Assembly: GCA_035708745.1 (NCBI GenBank)
Contig: DASTFJ010000016.1
Location: forward strand, 1-5,135
Length of the DNA: 5,135 nt
Direction of reading: 5' to 3'
Origin: JAMLHN01 sp035708745
Lineage (GTDB): Bacteria; Chloroflexota; Chloroflexia; Thermomicrobiales; UBA6265
Part shown: positions 1-5,135 of the stretch, one piece after another
Layout of the letters: the number at the start of each line of letters is the position of its first letter
Numbering within the stretch: the first letter of the stretch is position 1
Translations under genes and position numbers: made by a program
The notes under the pieces: generated by a model
Databases searched by the model: none
Seen by the model: the letters and a program-made list of their open reading frames with translations, nothing else
Told to the model about the DNA's origin: nothing

Positions 1-584
1 CTGTTCCAGATGTCCGCGTGGCGAACCGCGTGGCGCATCATCTTCGGGCCGAGCGCGGCGACCGTGATGGGTGGGCGTGGTTGCTGGATCGGACGCGGAT
101 TCATGACCGCGCCATCGGCCTGGTAGTAGCGGCCGTCGAACGTCGTCGTTTCCTGCGACAAGAGGCGAGAGACCAGCTCGAGATATTCCCCGAAGCGAGC
201 GGTCCGCTCGGCGGGTGACCAGTTCGGCAGGCCGGCCATACGGTAGGAGGGATCGATGGTCAGGCCTGTGCCGAGACCGAGCTCCACCCGGCCGTTCGAA
301 ATCTGGTCGAGGGTGAGGACCTGCCGAGCCAGCATGGCGGGATTGCGCAAGGGGATCTGGGTGACGGCGGTGGTGAGGCGGACGGCGCCGGTTGCCTGGG
401 CGATGGCGGCCAGCGCGGTCCAGGCGTCGTACCAGGGCGCGGGCGGATTGGTCCAATCGACCAGATGATCGGGGAGGGCCACGGCGTCGAACCCCAGCGC
501 TTCGACCTGACGGGCGCGGCGGAGCAGCTCGGGCCAGGTCGTGGTGGGGATGATGAGCACATGCGCGCGCAGTGGGTGTGGCAT
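1..584 (-). CDS. Luciferase-like (LLM class) flavin/F420-dependent oxidoreductase, C-terminus beyond window
   Basis: Reading the minus strand from the ATG at 584-582 gives 194 complete codons that stay open to the left edge, so the C-terminal part (about a third of a usual 280-350 residue member) is missing. The protein looks like a bacterial-luciferase-fold TIM barrel: a first strand near residues 5-13 (LRAHVLIIP), the helix and strand ARQVEALGFDAVALPDHLV (24-42), DAWTALAAIAQAT (53-65), then the family hallmark ISNGRVELGLGTG (95-107). Late landmarks are MNPRPIQ (161-167) and RHADIWN (188-194), the latter matching the usual 'YADGWN' region. Such enzymes are cytoplasmic and use reduced FMN or F420 to oxidise or reduce small organic substrates. 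The substrate, and the choice between FMN and F420, cannot be told from this fragment. The ATG at 584 is preferred because it sits directly before the first barrel strand; no Shine-Dalgarno precedes it (see the leaderless promoter entry). It is transcribed away from the ABC importer operon, so a shared role is only possible, not shown. Confidence 0.9.
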   Translation of the reverse strand, partial: MPHPLRAHVLIIPTTTWPELLRRARQVEALGFDAVALPDHLVDWTNPPAPWYDAWTALAAIAQATGAVRLTTAVTQIPLRNPAMLARQVLTLDQISNGRVELGLGTGLTIDPSYRMAGLPNWSPAERTARFGEYLELVSRLLSQETTTFDGRYYQADGAVMNPRPIQQPRPPITVAALGPKMMRHAVRHADIWN

Positions 585-590
585 GGCGGA

Positions 591-596
591 ATCATA
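591..596 (-). promoter_or_regulatory. Candidate -10 element of a leaderless promoter for the oxidoreductase gene
   Basis: On the minus strand the hexamer TATGAT (596 to 591) matches five of six bases of TATAAT and ends exactly six bases before the A of the ATG at 584. That spacing would put the transcription start at or next to the start codon, giving a leaderless mRNA, and the absence of any purine-rich Shine-Dalgarno between them agrees. No good -35 hexamer is seen 16-18 bases further upstream. Leaderless -10-only promoters are well known in Deinococcus-Thermus and Actinobacteria; applying this here is inference. Confidence 0.4.
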
Positions 597-661
597 GAGT
601 GTCGCCAGCAAGATGAGGGACGAATTCGCCACTGAATGCGGCCATATCGCTCGCCACCGAT

Positions 662-677
662 GCAGGGCGCCACCTGC
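662..677. promoter_or_regulatory. Small dyad upstream of the transporter promoter, possible operator
   Basis: An inverted repeat with arms GCAGG and CCTGC separated by six bases (GCGCCA) lies seven bases upstream of the candidate -35 box at 684. A position just upstream of a promoter is where an activator or repressor of a sugar-uptake operon might bind. The arms are only five bases long and do not match the LacI-family operator form, so chance is a real alternative in DNA this GC-rich. Confidence 0.15.
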
Positions 678-683
678 CGACTT

Positions 684-713
684 TTGACAGAATTCGATGA
701 GTCAGGGTAAGAA
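684..713 (+). promoter_or_regulatory. Candidate sigma-70-type promoter of the ABC importer operon
   Basis: A perfect -35 hexamer TTGACA (684-689) stands in the divergent intergenic region, followed after 18 bases by TAAGAA (708-713), a weak -10. Shifting one base gives AAGAAT with a better base match but a 19-base spacer. Transcription would begin near 720 and leave an untranslated leader of about 60 bases before the binding-protein ATG at 780. The -35 box is the convincing part; the -10 is uncertain. Confidence 0.4.
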
Positions 714-765
714 TGGAGAAACAGCCCCGGTCGCGGGAAGTGAATAGTCGACGATGGCCAGTGAC

Positions 766-772
766 GAAGGAG
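766..772 (+). promoter_or_regulatory. Ribosome binding site of the solute-binding protein gene
   Basis: GAAGGAG (766-772), a near-perfect Shine-Dalgarno, lies seven bases before the ATG at 780. It decides the start in favour of 780 over the internal in-frame ATG at 822 (Met15). That also keeps the Arg-Arg pair at residues 11-12 inside the leader. Confidence 0.8.
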
Positions 773-779
773 TCAGCTG

Positions 780-2186
780 ATGCAACGGATTTTGCAACGA
801 TCGACGAACCGGCGTGGAGTCATGAAGGCAACCGCCGCGGCGATGGCAGCCGGATTGCCGCTCTCGTCCGCATTGCGGATCGAGGCGATGGCGCAGGCTT
901 CGACCCCGACCGCGGATATCGCGGGGACGAGCCTCAAGATCCTGCAATGGAGTCATTTCATCCCGGCCTATGACACGTGGTTCGATGCGTTCGCGCAAGC
1001 CTGGGGCGAGGCGAACGATGTCGACGTGACGGTGGACCATATCAATACCGCCGATATTCCGGCGGCGCTCGCGGGTGAATTGAGCGCGGGCGAAGGGCAC
1101 GATCTGATCGAGCATATTTCGTCGCTGGCGCAATATGAGAAATCGATGGTGCCGATGAACGATCTGATTGCCGAAGCGAGCGCGCGGCATGGCGATCAGC
1201 TGGTGATGTGCGCGGCCAATGGCTACAACCCATCGACCGATACGTTCTACGGGTTCGTGCATGGCTATGCGGCCGATCCGGGCGACTATCGCAAGTCGCT
1301 CTGGGAGGCGGTCGAATTGCCCGACGGCCCGTCGACCTGGGACGAATTGCTGGCTGGCGGCTCCAAGATTCGCTCGGAGCAGGGCGTGCAGCTGGGGATC
1401 GGCATGTCGAACGAGATCGACTCCCGCATGGCGGCGCAAACGCTGATCTGGGCGTTCGGCGGGGCGATCCAGGATGAGAACGAGAATGTCACGGTCAATT
1501 CGCCCGAGGTGATCGCCGCGGTCGAATATATGGCCAATCTCTTCAAGGAGACGATGACCGAAGAGGTCTTTGGCTGGACGGCGGCGTCCAACAACCAGTT
1601 GATGATTGCCGGGCAGGCGTCGTACATCCTGAATTCGATTTCGGCCTATCGGACCGCGCAGGGGGCGCAACCGGAGGTGGCGGCCGATGTCTTCTTCCAT
1701 GAGCCGCTGGTTGGGCCCGGTGGGCAGGAACTGGCGCTGGCGCACGGGCACGCGGTGTTCAACTATCAGATTCCGTCGTATAGCCCCAATGTTGCCACCG
1801 CGCAGGAGTTCATTCTCTACCTGGTGGACAACTACAAGGACGCCAGCTACGAAAGCCAGCTCTACAACTTCCCGGCGTGGCCGTCGATCGTGCCGGATCT
1901 GACCGCGGAGGGCGGCTGGCTCGATGTCGATCCGTTCGGATCCGATCCGGTGGATAAGCTGAAGCCGCTCAAGGGAGCGCAGGATTGGACGGTCAATCTC
2001 GGTTGGCCGGGGCCGGCCAATGCGGCCATTGGCGAGATCTTCAACCTGCCGACGATTCCGAACATGATGGCGCGCGCGGCCACCGGGCTCGCCACGGCGG
2101 AGGAATCGGTCGCACAGGCCGAAAAGGAGATCAACGAGATCTTCGAGAAGTGGCGCAGCGAGGGGCTGGTCGGCGGCGGAAGCTGA
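780..2186 (+). CDS. ABC transporter extracellular solute-binding protein (carbohydrate CUT1 type)
   Basis: This 468-residue protein is the substrate receptor of the importer encoded downstream. The leader (residues 1 to about 40) resembles a twin-arginine signal: TNRRGVMK (9-16), a moderately hydrophobic Ala/Gly/Leu stretch, then AMAQA (36-40) as a likely signal peptidase I site, followed by a Ser/Thr/Pro linker. There is no lipobox cysteine; the only Cys is residue 144. The mature part reads as a family 1 extracellular solute-binding protein: the first strand SLKILQWSHFIPAYDTWFDAF begins at residue 51, GHDLIEHISSLAQYE is at 106-120, GPSTWDELLAGGSKI at 183-197, AAQTLIWAFGGAIQDENENV at 218-237, and an aromatic LYNFPAWPSI at 361-370. 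The C-terminal AEESVAQAEKEINEIFEKW (440-458) is the usual final helix. Length is close to the family norm of 420-470 residues. Aromatic residues along the presumed cleft fit sugar or polyol binding, but the substrate is not identifiable. It is the first gene of the operon and is followed by a structured 306-base gap. Confidence 0.92.
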   Translation: MQRILQRSTNRRGVMKATAAAMAAGLPLSSALRIEAMAQASTPTADIAGTSLKILQWSHFIPAYDTWFDAFAQAWGEANDVDVTVDHINTADIPAALAGELSAGEGHDLIEHISSLAQYEKSMVPMNDLIAEASARHGDQLVMCAANGYNPSTDTFYGFVHGYAADPGDYRKSLWEAVELPDGPSTWDELLAGGSKIRSEQGVQLGIGMSNEIDSRMAAQTLIWAFGGAIQDENENVTVNSPEVIAAVEYMANLFKETMTEEVFGWTAASNNQLMIAGQASYILNSISAYRTAQGAQPEVAADVFFHEPLVGPGGQELALAHGHAVFNYQIPSYSPNVATAQEFILYLVDNYKDASYESQLYNFPAWPSIVPDLTAEGGWLDVDPFGSDPVDKLKPLKGAQDWTVNLGWPGPANAAIGEIFNLPTIPNMMARAATGLATAEESVAQAEKEINEIFEKWRSEGLVGGGS

Positions 2187-2236
2187 CACGAGCAGGCGGC
2201 ACGCGGCAGGCAGACAGGTCATCGTGCCCAGCCTGT

Positions 2237-2264
2237 GGCAGGGGCAACCCCCTGTGGTTGCCCT
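2237..2264 (+). repeat. Left REP-like palindromic copy
   Basis: Hairpin arms GGGCAACC (2242-2249) and GGTTGCCC (2256-2263) flank the loop CCCTGT. It begins 51 bases after the stop codon of the binding-protein gene. The sequence following the hairpin is CTAGCTGC rather than a T-run, so it should not act as a classical terminator, although it could block 3' exonucleases. Confidence 0.7.
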
Positions 2265-2359
2265 AGCTGCCCGCACGGATGGCCGTCCGCATTACGAACG
2301 TTCGATGACGATCGTTCGGCACGATGTATGTCACCCTCGGATTGGTCGTCTGGCGGGAA

Positions 2360-2387
2360 AGGGCAACCACAGGGGGTTGCCCCTACC
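2360..2387 (-). repeat. Right REP-like palindromic copy, inverted
   Basis: Hairpin arms GGGCAACC (2361-2368) and GGTTGCCC (2375-2382) flank the loop ACAGGG. This is the same unit as the left copy in the opposite orientation. On the minus strand it starts GGTAGGGG, carrying the GTAG tetranucleotide often found at the foot of REP hairpins. Confidence 0.7.
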
Positions 2388-2450
2388 GGGCGAGGTGGCC
2401 CAACGACGCGTTCCGGGCGGATTTCCCGCTTGGGCTGGGTTGCCGGGTAA

Positions 2451-2482
2451 CGAGAGGTCCCTCCACTTCGGTCGGGACGACG
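2451..2482 (-). repeat. Possible dispersed intergenic repeat abutting the ATPase ribosome binding site
   Basis: On the minus strand this stretch reads CGTCGTCCCGACCG, then AAGTGGAGGGACCTCTCG. That resembles, from memory, a family of dispersed intergenic repeats found in many bacterial genomes whose members begin like GTCATCCYGAGCG and continue with a GAGGGATCTCTCG-like run. Only one copy is present in the window, so repetition itself cannot be shown here. It ends where the Shine-Dalgarno of the ATPase gene starts. Confidence 0.35.
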
Positions 2483-2485
2483 GAG
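2482..2485 (+). promoter_or_regulatory. Ribosome binding site of the ATPase gene
   Basis: GGAG (2482-2485) lies seven bases before the ATG at 2493. It supports that start, which also places the protein N-terminus (MASIETRGLTKRFG) where MalK-type ATPases normally begin. Confidence 0.65.
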
Positions 2486-2492
2486 TGAACGG

Positions 2493-3512
2493 ATGGCATC
2501 GATCGAGACGCGGGGACTGACGAAACGGTTCGGCGACAACCCGCCGGCGGTCGATCGGATCGATCTGCTGGCGGCCGATGGCGAGTTTCTGGTTTTGCTC
2601 GGTCCCTCCGGGTGCGGGAAGACGACCTTGTTGCGCATGATCGGCGGGTTGGAAACGCCGACCGCGGGCGATGTGGTGATCGGCGGCACGGTGGTGACCG
2701 GGCTGCCGCCGCGGGCACGGCGGATCGCGATGGTCTTCCAGAGCTATGCGCTCTATCCGCATCTTTCGGTGCACGACAACATCGCGTTTCCCTTGCGCGC
2801 GCAGCATATGCCCAAAGCCCAGCAGGAACAGCGGATCAACTGGGCGGCGCAGATTCTGGGGATCGAGGAGTATCTGGACCGCAAACCGCGCCAGCTTTCC
2901 GGCGGTCAGCGGCAGCGGGTGGCATTGGCGCGGGCGCTGGTGCGCGAACCGAGTGTTTTCCTGCTGGACGAACCGCTTTCCAATCTCGATGCCCAGCGGC
3001 GCGCGTCGGCGCGCGATGAGCTGCTGCTGTTTCAGCGATCGATCGGGACGACCACGATCTATGTCACTCACGATCAGGTGGAAGCGATGGGGATGGGCGA
3101 CCGCATCGCGGTCATCAATCTGGGGCAAATCCGGCAGATCGGTCCACCGCGGGAAATCTATGACGAACCGGCCGATACCTTCGTGGCGACTTTTCTCGGA
3201 TCGCCGCCGATGAATCTGGTGACCGAGGGGATGACGACGACCGGGTTCCGGCCCGAGCATTTCCAGCCGGTCGACGGCCATGAAGCGCACCCGAGCGACC
3301 GCTTGTTCTCCTTCGTGGCGCACCGGGAGGAATATCTCGGGTCGGAGCGATTGATCTACGGCGAGGTGGAAGGAGACAAGGTGGTGGCTCGTTTTCCGGC
3401 GACGTTCCATCATGAGATCGATTTCGGTACGCCGCTCGAATTCAAAGTTTCCCGGCATCATCTGAAATATTTCGACGCGGGCACCGGGCTTCGTATCGAG
3501 CAACCGGAATGA
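2493..3512 (+). CDS. ABC transporter ATP-binding protein, MalK/UgpC type
   Basis: This 339-residue cytoplasmic ATPase powers the importer as a homodimer. All nucleotide-binding motifs are intact: Walker A GPSGCGKT (37-44), Q-loop Gln83 in VFQSYALYPH, signature LSGGQ (135-139), Walker B VFLLDEP (155-161) with catalytic Glu160, D-loop SNLD (163-166) and switch His193 in YVTHDQVEAM. The run GSPPMN (236-241) marks the end of the ATPase domain, and GFRPEHF (251-257) is the diagnostic element of the C-terminal TOBE/OB-fold regulatory domain of MalK-like proteins. Only nine residues separate these two landmarks, whereas MalK-type proteins normally have roughly 35-40, which accounts for most of the shortfall against the usual 360-370 residues. 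The reading frame is continuous and the domain continues to residue 339, so this looks like a genuine deletion rather than a frameshift. The gene overlaps the next one by four bases (ATGA). Automatic annotation would probably call it UgpC or MalK, but the substrate is unknown, so no symbol is given. Confidence 0.95.
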   Translation: MASIETRGLTKRFGDNPPAVDRIDLLAADGEFLVLLGPSGCGKTTLLRMIGGLETPTAGDVVIGGTVVTGLPPRARRIAMVFQSYALYPHLSVHDNIAFPLRAQHMPKAQQEQRINWAAQILGIEEYLDRKPRQLSGGQRQRVALARALVREPSVFLLDEPLSNLDAQRRASARDELLLFQRSIGTTTIYVTHDQVEAMGMGDRIAVINLGQIRQIGPPREIYDEPADTFVATFLGSPPMNLVTEGMTTTGFRPEHFQPVDGHEAHPSDRLFSFVAHREEYLGSERLIYGEVEGDKVVARFPATFHHEIDFGTPLEFKVSRHHLKYFDAGTGLRIEQPE

Positions 3513-4480
3513 GCGCCCCGGCCACCACCTCACCGCGGATTGCCTGGACCGACGACGAGCCGCCCCCGCAGGGGCGCTATCTGCTCGATCGCTCGCGGTT
3601 GCTGGGGCCGTTGCTGCTCATGCCGGCGGTCATCTATATCGTGGCGCTGGTGGGGATTCCCTTCGTGCTGGCGATCGCGTATGCGTTCAGCGATGCGACG
3701 GTAGGCGATCAGAGTCTCGATTGGGTGGGGTTGGATAACTTCCGTTCGATCTGGGACGACGCGACCTTCCAGACGGCATTGCGCAATACCTTCTATTTCA
3801 CGTTCGTTTCGCAGGCGATCGTGGTCGTGCTGGCCAGCATTCTGGCGATCGTGCTCGATTCCGATTTTCATGGCAAGAAGCTGGTGCGGTTCCTGGTGCT
3901 GCTGCCGTGGACCACGCCGATCGCGCTGGCGGTGATCGGTTGGTTGTGGACGCTGGACAGTGTCTATAGCCCGATCGACGCGATCTTGCGCGATGTGGGG
4001 TTGCTGGGGCCGGGGACGCATTTCGGACCGGGCAACAGCATGCTCTGGTTGGCCAAACCCGATCTGGCGAAGCTTTCGGTGTTGTTCATCCATGTCTGGC
4101 GCACGACGCCGCTGGCGGCGGTGATCGTGCTGGCCGGGCTGGCGAGTATCCCGAAGGAGCTCAACGAGGCTGCCGCCATCGACGGCGCCAGCGAGGCGCG
4201 GCAGATCTTCCTGGTGCGCATTCCGCTCATTTTGCCGATCCTGATGGTCGCCATTCTCTATGGGGTGGTCTTTACCTTCACCGATATGGCGGTGGTCTAT
4301 ATCCTCACGCGCGGCGGTCCGATCGATTCGACGCAGGTGCTGGCGAGCTGGTCGTTCTTCAAGGGGGTGGAAGGCACCAATCTGGCCCAGGGGGCGGCGA
4401 TCGCGCTCTTCCTCTTCCCGGTGCTGGTGGCCGCGGCGATCGTGATGTTGCGCATGGCGCGGCGAACGGAGACGATCTGA
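3509..4480 (+). CDS. ABC transporter permease, MalF/UgpA type (first membrane subunit)
   Basis: This 323-residue inner-membrane protein has six likely transmembrane segments: about 32-60, 95-117, 125-149, 187-211, 236-265 and 294-316. Between the fourth and fifth lies the EAA loop, E220-A-A-A-I-D-G-A followed by IPLILP (238-243), the cytoplasmic helix that docks on the ATPase. LTRGGP (266-271) is the conserved stretch near the fifth segment in MalF/UgpA proteins. The roughly 30-residue hydrophilic N-terminal tail and the lack of a large periplasmic loop are typical of the UgpA-like rather than the E. coli MalF form. The start codon overlaps the ATPase stop (ATGA, 3509-3512) and only a weak CGAG (3497-3500) stands upstream, so translation is probably coupled to the ATPase gene. 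It pairs with the next permease to form the channel. Confidence 0.94.
   Translation: MSAPATTSPRIAWTDDEPPPQGRYLLDRSRLLGPLLLMPAVIYIVALVGIPFVLAIAYAFSDATVGDQSLDWVGLDNFRSIWDDATFQTALRNTFYFTFVSQAIVVVLASILAIVLDSDFHGKKLVRFLVLLPWTTPIALAVIGWLWTLDSVYSPIDAILRDVGLLGPGTHFGPGNSMLWLAKPDLAKLSVLFIHVWRTTPLAAVIVLAGLASIPKELNEAAAIDGASEARQIFLVRIPLILPILMVAILYGVVFTFTDMAVVYILTRGGPIDSTQVLASWSFFKGVEGTNLAQGAAIALFLFPVLVAAAIVMLRMARRTETI
4468..4471 (+). promoter_or_regulatory. Ribosome binding site of the second permease gene
   Basis: GGAG (4468-4471), inside the end of the first permease gene, lies eight bases before the ATG at 4480. Together with the TGATG stop-start overlap it fixes this start. It is a clearer site than the one before the first permease. 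Confidence 0.65.
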
Positions 4481-5135
4481 TGGCGACCGCGCATCCCTCC
4501 GAAACGCGGTATCCCGGCGCCAGCACGACGGGTGAAACGTGGGTGCCGGATATCGACCCGCACCAGCGCGCCAAGAAGATCGGCCAGCGCGGCCTGCTCT
4601 ATACGACCGCGGTCTTTTTCTCCGTGTTCGCGGCGTTGCCGTTTGCGTGGATGGTCTTCACCATCTTCAAGACGAACCAGGATCTCTACAACAGCAAGAA
4701 CAATCCGTTTCTGTATAACGACCCACCGACGCTCGACAATGTGCGGCTGCTTTTCGATGACACCAACTATGCGACCTTCGTCTGGAATACGGTGCTGGTC
4801 TCGATCGGGGTGGTGATCATTACGGTGCTGATCGCGGTGCCGGCGGCGTATTCGCTGACCCGGCTGGTGGGCGGTTGGGGCGAGGGGCTGGGGATCGCGA
4901 TTTTCATGGTCTATCTCATCCCGCCGACGTTGCTCTTCATCCCGATGACGCGCATGGTGGCGGAGCTGGGGTTGAAGAATTCGCGCTGGTCGATGGTGCT
5001 GGTCTATCCGACCTTCACCATTCCGTTTTGCGTGTGGTTGATGCTGGGGTTCTTCAAATCGATCCCGTGGGATATCGAAGAACAGGCGATGATCGATGGC
5101 TACAGCCGGCTTGGCGCGATCTGGCGGGCGGTGAT
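4480..5135 (+). CDS. ABC transporter permease, MalG/UgpE type (second membrane subunit), C-terminus beyond window
   Basis: The ATG overlaps the previous stop by one base (TGATG, 4478-4482) and the frame stays open for 218 codons to the right edge. The usual length is 270-300 residues, so the last one or two membrane segments are missing. After a roughly 37-residue hydrophilic N-terminus, likely membrane segments are 39-62, 103-127, 135-157 and 173-193. NNPFLYNDPPTLDNV (74-88) matches the periplasmic 'PTLDNY/PTLEN' region typical of MalG-like subunits. The EAA loop starts at E200-E-Q-A-M-I-D-G and is cut by the window end. This subunit forms the transport channel with the first permease and contacts the ATPase through the EAA helix. 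Confidence 0.94.
   Translation, partial: MATAHPSETRYPGASTTGETWVPDIDPHQRAKKIGQRGLLYTTAVFFSVFAALPFAWMVFTIFKTNQDLYNSKNNPFLYNDPPTLDNVRLLFDDTNYATFVWNTVLVSIGVVIITVLIAVPAAYSLTRLVGGWGEGLGIAIFMVYLIPPTLLFIPMTRMVAELGLKNSRWSMVLVYPTFTIPFCVWLMLGFFKSIPWDIEEQAMIDGYSRLGAIWRAV

Larger units (their letters stand above)
2237..2387. repeat. REPIN-like element: two inverted copies of a palindromic repeat
   Basis: The 28-base segment 2237-2264 and the reverse complement of 2360-2387 agree at 27 of 28 positions (25 consecutive identical bases at 2240-2264 against 2360-2384; the one difference is 2239 versus 2385). Each copy is itself a hairpin, with arms GGGCAACC and GGTTGCCC around a six-base loop. The outer end of each copy carries GCAG (left) or GTAG (right, read inward). 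The whole could fold into one long stem of 28 pairs with one mismatch, with about 95 bases in the loop. Two REP sequences facing each other within about 150 bases is the form of a REPIN, the unit thought to be moved by RAYT (TnpA-REP) transposases. No target duplication or transposase is seen in the window. Confidence 0.7.
2187..2492. other. 306-base intergenic gap inside the operon, mostly repeat DNA
   Basis: No convincing gene is seen here. The stretch holds the two inverted REP-like copies (2237-2264 and 2360-2387), an interior of about 95 bases that includes the ten-base palindrome CGAACGTTCG (2295-2304) with another CGTTCG at 2313-2318, a nested dyad (GCCCAA 2398-2403 with TTGGGC 2430-2435, and CGGG 2414-2417 with CCCG 2425-2428), and a second repeat-like stretch ending at the ATPase ribosome binding site. 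No hairpin is followed by a T-run, so I see no intrinsic terminator, and no good promoter is evident. Read-through transcription from the binding-protein gene into the ATPase gene is therefore the simplest reading. Confidence 0.7.

Noticed and set aside
260..673. A 137-codon minus-strand open frame with its own ATG upstream of the oxidoreductase start.
   Set aside because: It is out of frame with the oxidoreductase, whose translation carries clear luciferase-family motifs; this alternative is rich in Pro, Ser and Arg without recognisable structure.
2237..2264. Hairpin after the binding-protein gene considered as a Rho-independent terminator.
   Set aside because: The stem is followed by CTAGCTGC, not a T-run, and a near-identical inverted copy occurs 95 bases later, so a repeat element explains it better.
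702..2276. A 524-codon open frame on the minus strand opposite the binding-protein gene.
   Set aside because: Its translation is Arg/His/Asp/Gly-rich without domain structure, it lies exactly opposite a gene with clear family motifs, and long antisense frames are expected from GC-rich codon bias.
2237..2387. Paired repeats considered as a minimal CRISPR array.
   Set aside because: The copies are inverted rather than direct, there are only two, and the 95-base spacer is far too long.
2219..2689. Short open frames crossing the repeat-rich gap on both strands.
   Set aside because: They run through both palindromic repeat copies and change character at the repeat edges; none has a plausible ribosome binding site with a recognisable protein.
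2331..3533. A 400-codon open frame on the minus strand opposite the ATPase gene.
   Set aside because: It is a mirror of the ATPase coding frame with Arg-rich low-information sequence; its C-terminal part runs through the repeat DNA and it has no recognisable motif.
3530..4093. A 187-codon minus-strand open frame opposite the first permease gene.
   Set aside because: The translation is dominated by Arg, Gln, His and Asp, the expected complement of a hydrophobic membrane-protein coding strand.

Overview
The window is GC-rich (roughly 60-65% by eye) bacterial chromosome. Its core is a carbohydrate-type (CUT1 family) ABC importer operon on the plus strand, with a divergent luciferase-like oxidoreductase gene cut by the left edge. 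The style of the solute-binding protein (an Ala-rich, twin-arginine-like leader followed by a short Ser/Thr/Pro linker), the permease sequences and the palindromic intergenic repeats suggest a Chloroflexota organism, possibly of the Thermomicrobia type. That placement is an inference from general resemblance and was not searched.

Layout. (1) Positions 1-584, minus strand: N-terminal two thirds of a luciferase-like (LLM class, FMN or F420 dependent) oxidoreductase. (2) 585-779: divergent intergenic region with a candidate leaderless promoter for the oxidoreductase, a TTGACA-type promoter candidate for the transporter, a small dyad upstream of it, and a good Shine-Dalgarno. (3) 780-2186: extracellular solute-binding protein. 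(4) 2187-2492: a 306-base gap with two inverted copies of a palindromic repeat (REPIN-like, 2237-2387) and a second repeat-like stretch (about 2451-2482) reaching the ribosome binding site of the next gene. (5) 2493-3512: MalK/UgpC-type ATPase. (6) 3509-4480: MalF/UgpA-type permease. (7) 4480 to the right edge: MalG/UgpE-type permease, incomplete.

How it works together. The binding protein captures a substrate outside the membrane, the two permeases form the heterodimeric channel, and two copies of the ATPase power it through the EAA loops of the permeases. The last three genes overlap (ATGA, then TGATG), which implies translational coupling. The binding-protein gene is separated from them by structured repeat DNA, a layout that could allow more binding protein than membrane complex to be made. 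The substrate cannot be named from sequence alone, and no sugar-specific enzyme or regulator is present here.

I see no clearly new biological system. The points most worth a second look are the REPIN-like element inside the operon, the shortened C-terminal regulatory domain of the ATPase, and the apparent leaderless start of the oxidoreductase gene.
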